From NCBI GenBank assembly GCA_009763385.1, contig CM019824.1:154572305-154636304 (forward strand): 64,000 nt of DNA, in the 5' to 3' direction. The position numbers and the translations under genes are program-made. Below are positions 57,101 through 64,000 of this stretch, in pieces (the first letter of the stretch is position 1; each line of letters begins with the position of its first letter). Under the pieces are notes generated by a model that searched no databases, was not told the DNA's origin, and was given only the letters and a program-made list of their open reading frames with translations. Source of the DNA: Coix lacryma-jobi var. lacryma-jobi (lineage: Eukaryota; Streptophyta; Magnoliopsida; Poales; Poaceae).

Positions 57101-58408
57101 TTTTAAGAAATTTCAAATCATAGAGCAAGTGTACCAGGATTTTTTTTTTCTTTGAGTGGAATACAGTAGGAGAATCCCCTACTATGGTGTGTACCAGGAT
57201 GTTGCTTAGCTGTATTAACTCTGTCCATCAATCTCTGTTAACAGTGGTTTGGAGATGCTGAGAAGCTCACCAAGTCCCTTTTCTCTTTTGCTAGTCGACT
57301 GGCTCCTGTTATAATATTTGTGGATGAGGTAGGTTTTGCTAAAATACAATGCAGCAAAATGGTTGTTACTATTCTAGACTAGAGGGTATCCTGAGGGTTT
57401 CCATCATTCTTAGTTGCATTTCGAAGATCATTTCCTGATTCAAATACTGTTTTGATTTAATAATGACAGGTTGACAGCTTACTTGGTGCAAGAGGTGGTG
57501 CATTTGAGCACGAAGCAACGAGAAGGATGAGAAATGAATTTATGGCAGCTTGGGATGGGCTAAGGTCTAAAGAGAACCAAAGGATCCTTGTTCTTGGTGC
57601 AACCAACCGCCCATTTGATCTGGATGATGCAGTAATACGACGTTTACCTAGGAGGTAAGATCTGCACCCACGTTCTTCATTCCAAAAAGGAGCTTGATCA
57701 ACTTAGTAAATTGTGATTGTTCAATCAATTTATAGGGTATTAGTTGACCTGCCGGATGCACAGAATCGGATGAAAATTCTAAGAATTTTACTTGCCAAAG
57801 AAAGGCTAGAATCTGATTTTAGATTTGATGAAGTTGCTAATACAACTGAGGGTACTCCGGGAGTGATTTGAAGGTACTATGCTGAAGCCCTCCATTACTA
57901 TTCTGGGCTCTCCCTAGCATGGGGAAAGTCTGCTTATTTCCTGTGTGTGGCTTCATTTTATGCCTTGCTGCAGAATCTATGCGTAGCTGCAGCATATAGG
58001 CCAGTTCATGAACTTCTAGAACAAGAAAATAAGGTATTTGTTCTTGCTTTCAGATATTAATACTCGCATCTTTGTTCATCACCATTCACATGGTTTGCAC
58101 GCTGCAAGTTTCTTCATATTGTTGCCATATTCTTAGGGAAATATGGGCAGCACGAAAACTTCATTAAGAGCACTTAAATTTGATGACTTTGTGCAAGCAA
58201 AAGCCAAGGTATTGTAAAATATTGTATCCTGACCTGCACAAATCTTTCCCGGATATGTATGTGTGTTTCAGATCTGACTGTTTCCCCTGTACAGGTAAGC
58301 CCATCTGTTGCTTTTGACGCGACAAGCATGAACGAACTAAGAAAGTGGAATGAGCAGTATGGTGAAGGTGGCAGCAGAAGCAAATCGCCATTTGGGTTCG
58401 GGAGCTAA
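48111..58408 (+). CDS. Mitochondrial-type AAA ATPase (ATAD1/Msp1-like plant family), 24 exons
   Basis: Exons by GT-AG signals: 48111-48526, 48616-48740, 48833-48927, 49002-49195, 49680-49770, 50403-50454, 51101-51165, 51907-52058, 52144-52214, 52397-52597, 52690-52731, 54285-54392, 54613-54702, 54833-54908, 55307-55403, 55530-55599, 55719-55895, 56494-56616, 57245-57328, 57470-57654, 57736-57873, 57974-58033, 58137-58208, 58293-58408. The Arg-rich N-terminus with CRFYSS looks like a mitochondrial presequence. The middle is a long plant-specific region. The AAA domain has Walker A GPPGTGKT, Walker B IIFVDEVDSLL, sensor ATNRPFDLDD and RRLPRR. Relatives are the Arabidopsis two-part AAA proteins related to Msp1, which extracts mislocalised membrane proteins. 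Two apparent 1-base deletions break the frame, near 49121 (exon 4) and near 57853 (exon 21), although every splice site is intact. Confidence 0.9.
49255..49430 (-). mobile_element. tRNA-derived SINE in AAA ATPase intron 4
   Basis: On the minus strand an A box (tagctcaactgg, 49405-49416) and B box (ggttcaagtcc, 49356-49366) are spaced as in RNA polymerase III promoters. A non-tRNA body then extends toward 49255. No tRNA cloverleaf can be completed, so it is a SINE rather than a tRNA gene. Exact ends and target duplication were not resolved. Confidence 0.6.
51711..51872. mobile_element. hAT-type MITE in AAA ATPase intron 7
   Basis: A 162-bp element with ends CAATGTTTTTGAGGCG and complement-like CGCCTCAAAAACAATG. 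The 8-bp duplication TAATTGAA lies at 51703-51710 and 51873-51880. The interior repeats gcgacgcctaggcg. The 8-bp target supports hAT. Confidence 0.85.
53193..53833. mobile_element. Larger hAT-type element in AAA ATPase intron 11
   Basis: A 641-bp element with ends CAGTGTTATTAAGGCG and, from the right, CAATGTTTTCAAGGCGG. The 8-bp duplication CACGTACC lies at 53185-53192 and 53834-53841. Its termini resemble the 51711 MITE. The interior is GC- and CT-rich with no recognisable gene. Confidence 0.87.
53435..53530. repeat. Tandem repeat of about 30-34 bp inside the hAT element
   Basis: Three copies of gagcagagcagcacatc followed by cggagagagaggg with small changes. Confidence 0.8.
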
Positions 58409-58872
58409 ATAGTCCAGTAGCACGTTTCCCCACATTGGATCACATGAATGAGCGCCTCTTTAGTTGTAGGAAATCAGCAGTAGTGGCTTGATGTTCTTGG
58501 CAGTAACTCTGCACTGCCCGTTCCTTACCTTGTTCAGTCTGTCCACTCCTTTAGCCCCCCATTTTACCCAGAGCCTACTAGAACAGTGATGGTGTCGATA
58601 GCAAAATGGCATATCAGAAGGGGACCAAAACTGTAAATAGCCCCCGAATTTTTTTGCCCAAGAGCCAACAGTTTTGGTTATTTCCATAAATTTCATACCA
58701 TTTTTTTTACGGTCATGCTCGCACCCGGACGTCCGGACGGAGACACGCGTCCGGACGCTCGCGCACGTCGCCCCTGCTGCCTCATTTGTCGCCTCTGCTG
58801 TGTGGGCCTGCGTACTGCTACTGTGCTGGGTCTTGCAGATGTTGCTGCTATACCTGTGCTGCTAAGCATGTA

Positions 58873-59129
58873 CTCCCTCTGTCCACGAAAGAATGGATTC
58901 CTAGAATCCGTGTCAGTTAAACTTTTTAAATTTTGATTAACTTTATAGAAAAGAGTAATAACATTTATGATATAAAATGGATATATTATGAAAATATACT
59001 CTATGCTATATCTAATGATACGAATTTGAGATCATCAATCTTGATAGTTTTTTCTAAAAATTTGGTCAAAGTTTAAAAAGTTTGACTTAGGACAACTCTA
59101 GAAATCTATTTATTCGTGGACGGAGGGAG
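58873..59129. mobile_element. Stowaway MITE (257 bp)
   Basis: Ends CTCCCTCTGTCCACGAA and TTCGTGGACGGAGGGAG, with TA on both sides (58871-58872, 59130-59131). AT-rich interior. Confidence 0.9.
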
Positions 59130-59479
59130 TACTAAGGATGTGGGAGCATGTGCGTGAGGCCCATTTAGCTTGCATGAGAGAGAGCTCATCTACGATTGTG
59201 TTGACCTGACTGTATGTGCACCGTGGGACCATGGGCCCATGCCCGATGGTGTTGGCTGTTGGTGCATGTTGCATGGTATGTCTACATGGTGCATGCTGCA
59301 TGTGGGTCCGTTTGATACTGGTTTGCTGTGGCGCTCAACATACGTTTATGCACTTTGACTAAGGAGTGCTCGGTCGTTTAGGCACAGACCCTTGGTGCAC
59401 GTCTTACTATTAGAGTTGGTCAGCGGTGGCCGGGTGCGTGCAGCGAGTATATATGTGCCCGTGAGTTAGAACGCGTGGA

Positions 59480-60150
59480 GAATGACACTTGCTGCAACAT
59501 CTGTGTAAAATAAGGTGAAATATTATAAAACACACGCTTACAATATATGTATATACTTACTGCAACATATGTCTAAGACAAATAAAATATTTGCAACATA
59601 TATGTATAGTCACTCCAACATATGTAATATATAGATAAAACACATGTAACATCTAGATGAAACAACTGAAATGCAACAGAAGGTGGAAGGAAAAAGAGAT
59701 ACAACACTCGATTTATTTTTGAAATATCCAAATATAACAGTTGCAACATAAGTCCGAAGGCAGTTGGAACACTTAAAACATGCTACTGAAACAATTAAAA
59801 ACATCTAAAACATAATTGAAAATGATTGGAGTCATACGCAACAACTAAATAAAACACATGCAACATGCGGGTGAAACATATACAACATGAGATAAACACA
59901 ATCACAACATGCGTCTAGAAAACATAAAAACACACGTTTGAAACACTCAAAAACATATTATTGAAACGTGTCTTTCAAAACAATTGCAACATATGCGATA
60001 TGTCCAACATCCCTCAATCTATTTTTATCTATTTTGCAACATTTATATGATTCTACTGTAACATACCTCTGAAACGTGTGAAACATATGTGTATAATCAT
60101 TGTAATATATGCAACATCCTGATATATTTTTGCAACATATAGTTGAAACA
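59480..60150. repeat. Degenerate CAACAT/AAACAT repeat tract
   Basis: Many spaced copies of tgcaacata, gaaacatatgcaac and aaaacacatg with no constant period. No coding frame. Confidence 0.7.
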
Positions 60151-60152
60151 TA

Positions 60153-60560
60153 CTCCCTTCGTTCCGCAAAAATTGTGAACGAAGAGTTCAAATTTATTCC
60201 AAAAAAATTGCATATAATATATATATATATATATACATATACTTGGTAGACTATCATATCAACTGGAACCCATACAAGCCCTGTACTACTGTTGGTTATT
60301 TGTTTTTCTCACAGCCATAGATGTATCTCCACAAACTTACCAGAGAAAAAAAATCTACAATACCCACATGCAACAAAGAAGGCTCTAGGCATGGAGCCAC
60401 GGAATGCTAGAGCCTAGAGGGGTTCACCTAGTCATGGACGCGCTTTCTTGCACAAGACTACAACTGGTAGCATGATAGTTAGGAACTTTCATAATGGTAT
60501 TTTTGTTATTTTCTATGGTTTCTCCAACCAGTTCTAACAATTTTTACGGAACGGAGGAAG
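60153..60560. mobile_element. Stowaway-like MITE (408 bp)
   Basis: Ends CTCCCTTCGTTCCGCAAAAA and complement-like TTTTTACGGAACGGAGGAAG, with TA flanks (60151-60152, 60561-60562). It contains a TA microsatellite at about 60212-60240. It is longer than a usual Stowaway and may hold a second insertion. Confidence 0.75.
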
Positions 60561-60921
60561 TATGCAATAACCAATAAAATATCTTAAACAATTAAAATAT
60601 ACTTTTGCACAACATGCATTTTCAAGGTAATTTCACCTCTGTAGTTGGACGAATGAAGGTTGTTTGTTATGGAGTTCTCCAGCTGCGCATGCAACTTGCC
60701 TGTGTGCTAGCGGAGTGGCAAAGCACCTGATCGGCGATCTAGAGAGCACATGCAAGAGGACCGGGTCGACCATGTAAAGTTGACACAGCGTGGATCTGCG
60801 CATGGACGTACTATATTATATACAGGGACGGGCAAAAAAAATGTTGTATACGTACAAGTGCATAAGTGGGGCCAAGCGGTGACGAGTCTATGGATGTTGA
60901 ACTGTCCGTCCGTCCGGACGT

Positions 60922-61896
60922 TCGCAGGACCTCTTTTTACATGCTTGGATAATAAACTCTACACGTTGCGGAAAGTCCCTTGAGAGCAACACAAGCAATG
61001 TACGTGTAGCGTCATTTCTTTGTTACACTCCATTATTATTTCCTAGCTTCTGGAAATGTTATGCACATGTGTCTTCCTGAATTGAGACTAGTCTGTCTGG
61101 TGAGCTTGCCCACCTCATTTGCCCTGTCTAATCAAGCAAGGGTAGCATTGCCTGCAGGGGCGCTTAGGGGCAGCTTTGGTTCCTTTGCCTAGCACTGTAT
61201 TGCCTCGCTCAGCGAGGATGTGAAGCTGAGATGTGTGTTTGGATAGCTTTGCTTGTTTGCCTCAAGGCATGTGGCGAGTTTTGCCTTGTTCGTCTGCGAG
61301 AGCCGAATCAGGTCACCCGGCTGGGCAAGCTTAGTTTCTCTCGCCGTTGTCTCCCACAAAAAGAAGGGCCTTTGGATCTGGTGCCTCTAAAGGCTCAGCA
61401 CTCCTCTGCCTAGGTATACAGACTACAGAGCGGTCGAGGCATATGCCATTTGTTGTGTAGTGATGGTGTTTACCAAGGAAATCACCAAGAGACCAGTTGG
61501 GCAATTGGCAGAGAATCACCCGTAATTTTCTCGTTTCTCATGTGGGAACAACTAAACAAATCTAGGCTGCCATGCTAAATGATAAACAGTCGGTCCCTAC
61601 TGTTTAACTTATTATTCGGATAAAACAGGCAAAATGGTCATTAAAACAACCAAATCAAACGATTAAACGAAAACGGTGTTTTTACGGTATGTAAACGAAA
61701 TAGACAACCCCCGTATGACCAGTTACCGTCCTGTCGTCCTCCGTCCTGGAACTGGCCATCTCGATCGGAATGCGCTTTTTAAGACTGCCTTTCCGCTCGC
61801 AGCGCATCCACGACCCGCTTGACCGTTCGCCCGCGCGCGCCTTCCGTCGTTCCCTCGTGCTCCCCTAGCGACGCAGGTTGCTTCTGTGCCGTGTAG
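60922..61896. other. Intergenic DNA; nothing recognised
   Basis: Mixed composition with short open frames only. No inverted-repeat ends, RNA gene or family-like protein found. The last five bases, TGTAG (61892-61896), are the presumed target duplication of the copia element that follows. Confidence 0.5.
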
Positions 61897-62345
61897 TGTT
61901 AAATTTCCTAGGACCTTCTAGCGGTGGTTCTAACGGTGGATCAGTGGGGAGAAACTCTCGGGAAAAAAAGAACAGTGCCTACGCACTAGATCCGAGAGGG
62001 GGGTAGAGGAACACAGACCATCAGAGATGGAGGAAGAGCCCGCCATCAGGTTCGTCGGTGAAGATCTGCGCACGGGCAGCGACGGGGGTGTTGTAGGGGC
62101 AGAGACGCTGGTAGCGCTTCCCGCCGCTGGCAGTGCCACCCTCGGGATCGGATTAGGGTTAGGACGGTGGGTTACTGTAGCAGCGACTGTCAACCTCTTG
62201 TCTAGAGCCCTGCCCCCACCTCCTCTTTATAGGCACTGTGCGACGGGGGCCCACCAGCCTGCTATTGGGCTAGGCGTCCCCGATCAGGACGCGAATCAGG
62301 GTCCAGTTAAGCCGTTGGGCCTAACTGGTGGAGATCAATCTAACA
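61897..62345 (-). repeat. 3' LTR of the copia element (about 449 bp)
   Basis: On the minus strand it starts TGTTAGATTGATC after the purine tract and ends AAATTTAACA. A TATA box (tataaagagg) lies near 62233-62224. Plus-strand open frames here are part of the LTR, not genes. Confidence 0.75.
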
Positions 62346-62599
62346 TTCTCCCCTTGATCTCAACTCATATCTTTAAACTTCTCATTTATTTCTTTTACCA
62401 TTCCATCACAGATCGATGCATAGAGCGTGCCTCATCGTCACGATCAATTGTCGATAGATTCAACAGCTACAATACACGTCTCTGTTTTGAAATAGGTTCT
62501 TTAACTTTGGGGCCCTTTATTGTCCAGAAATCATAGGCCTTACCATACAACCCATGTCGACTGTGTATTCCCTGAACACACTGGGTGGTAAGCCTTTGG

Positions 62600-64000
62600 A
62601 AAACGGATCCGTAATACTTTACATTATATAAGTATGATTCTGGACTTTCTCCTTCACAACGTATAACTCAATGTCAATGTGTTTGGCAGTACACTTGACC
62701 CGTGTCTTAGGAGCAAACTTGTTGAGTGGCTATTGCTATTGTTTACCACTACCAACTCCGGGTATAGGTTTCTAAACATTTCGCCTGTCCTTTATGCCTC
62801 TTGATAAGCTACATGATAGGTGTGCATCATCATGACACCACTATTGTTTCTTTGGAGCTTTTCCACAATAAAACTCCAACTACGAGTGTTAGTTACTAAT
62901 GTGGATTTCACTACACATCTCGCTCAAACATATCAGTTGTACTCACAATCATTTGAGAGTACTTGTTTTCTTATACTCGTCATGAGACATATAAAACTTT
63001 GCACAATTACAACACTTCCATTCCAGTGATCTATATCTGGATTGGACATCTGCCAAAATCCCGGATACATGAACCGTGTCAGGGTAAATACTTGTGCACT
63101 CATTAAGCTTCCAACAGCTGAAGCACATAGGACGTCCATTTTATCAATTCTCATATCTATTCTTGGATTACCCTTGACCATAGGAACAGGCGTATGTTTA
63201 CACACATAGATACTTTATTTCTTTAGAATCTTCTCAAGTATACACTTGAGATAGTTCTAATACCCCTTTCTTTTATCCCGGTAAGTTTCAATTCCTAGAC
63301 GAATGACAATTACCGAGATTAATCTTATGTAATTTAGGGCAATGACTACTTTTCCAATAGTATATTAACACAATTGCCAGCAAGCAAGGTGTCATCCACA
63401 TACAAGTTTAGGAAAATGAATTTCCTATTCTTGAACTTGCACAATGTCATTGTCCTTCTCATTCTCATTAAAACCCAAACTTTCTAATCTAATGTGGCAT
63501 CAAACTTTAAATACCACTGTTTAGATGCTCGATTGAATCCATAAATAGATTTCTTCAGATGGCATCCTAAACATTCTTTTCCTTTCATGACAAAACTGTT
63601 AGGTTGTGCCATGTAAACTTTTCATACAAATCCCCATTGATTAGTACCGTCTCTTACATCTATCTGATGTACTCTAAATCATAATGTGCCATTAACACTC
63701 ATTAAAGTGTTTTCTTTCCTTTATGTGAATCCTTTCATCATAAGTCACATGTATATCTTTCTATGTTCCCTCCGGAGCCACATTGTGTCTTGTAGACCCA
63801 TTACATAGCCTACTGTTTTGGCTCCATTAGGAATAACTTCACATCTTTTATTCTTTGAGACCTTTTAGGTCCAAATGGCACTCTTTAATATGAGATGTTG
63901 TTGCTCTTTCATTGCCAAGTGGCAATTGATACTTTACATTACTCATCTTTCTAGAAGAGCTAACAACATGTGTTGTATAGGCCATACAACATTAACAGGT
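62600..64000 (-). pseudogene. Copia pol remnant (reverse transcriptase to RNase H)
   Basis: Readable minus-strand pieces: CHLKKSIYGFNRASKQWYLK (near 63570-63510), CKFKNRKFIFLNLYVDD (near 63450-63390) and, in RNase H, CTAKHIDIELYVVKEKVQ (near 62700-62650). Stops and frame changes separate them, for example a stop shortly after FDATLD. Old and inactive. Confidence 0.75.

Larger units (their letters stand above)
58729..60921. mobile_element. Possible non-autonomous DNA element with CAACAT-rich interior
   Basis: acgtccggacgga at 58729-58741 has its exact complement at 60909-60921. Between them, outside the two Stowaway insertions, the DNA is dominated by drifting gcaacatatg/gaaacatatg units, a style I associate with grass Mutator-like elements. 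The terminal motif is partly palindromic and no target duplication was found, so confidence is low. No gene is present. Confidence 0.33.
61897..64000 (-). mobile_element. Ty1/copia retrotransposon, 3' part, decayed; runs off the window
   Basis: On the minus strand pol remnants run from the window end toward a polypurine tract (aaggggagaa, near 62346-62355) and then an LTR at 62345-61897. The RT catalytic segment YVDDTLLAGN is readable near 63375-63406. The order is that of a Ty1/copia element read right to left. The other LTR is beyond 64000. Confidence 0.8.

Noticed and set aside
61930..62536. Open frames on both strands resembling a small gene.
   Set aside because: They lie inside the copia LTR, shown by the polypurine tract, TG...CA ends and nearby copia pol.
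1..64000. CRISPR arrays, bacterial operons, riboswitches and rRNA.
   Set aside because: This is plant nuclear DNA with introns and plant transposons; no such structures were seen.

Overview
This is a nuclear segment of a grass genome, probably panicoid. The evidence is GC-rich exons beside AT-rich introns, Stowaway elements with CTCCCTCC ends, a chromovirus with 4-kb LTRs, a Tat-lineage retrotransposon, and Mutator-like elements carrying captured genes. Only two ordinary host genes are recognisable: a single-exon glutaredoxin-like gene on the minus strand (1056-2414) and a 24-exon mitochondrial-type AAA ATPase gene on the plus strand (48111-58408). Nearly everything else is mobile DNA.

Layout. 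1-627 is the edge of an unidentified repeat. 1-6.5 kb holds the glutaredoxin gene, its upstream region and several small inverted-repeat elements. 6663-20413 is a complete, young Ty3/gypsy chromovirus (Tekay/Del type) with TSD ATATT, inserted inside a Stowaway MITE whose two halves flank it. Besides an intact 1486-codon gag-pol it has a separate 201-codon ORF whose N-terminus closely copies the histone H3 tail (the K4 and K9 region), followed by a predicted coiled coil and a strongly acidic C-terminus. I consider this the most interesting object in the window.

21.1-47.8 kb is a nest. A possible PIF/Harbinger-like element (21089-47838) contains a Pack-MULE with a broken XTH gene (45647-47611, TSD TTTTTTCGA). 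The edge of that Pack-MULE was hit by a 22-kb autonomous-type MULE (23622-45634, TSD CCTTTTTT), and the MULE was then hit by a 13-kb Tat-lineage retrotransposon (24460-37452, TSD AAACT). The MULE carries a SWIM-type transposase, a plant mobile domain (PMD) gene and a GRF-type zinc-finger gene, all on the minus strand. The Tat element carries its own unrelated-looking PMD-like gene antisense to gag-pol.

47.8-58.4 kb is the AAA ATPase gene, with a SINE and two related hAT MITEs in its introns. 58.4-61.9 kb is gene-free repeat debris. 61897 to the window end is the 3' part of a decayed Ty1/copia element on the minus strand.

Many coding regions carry single-base frameshifts: the Tat gag-pol, the MULE genes and two places in the AAA ATPase. 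These may be real decay or assembly indels, and I have not repaired any of them. Coordinates of exons and repeat ends were counted by eye and may be off by a base or two.
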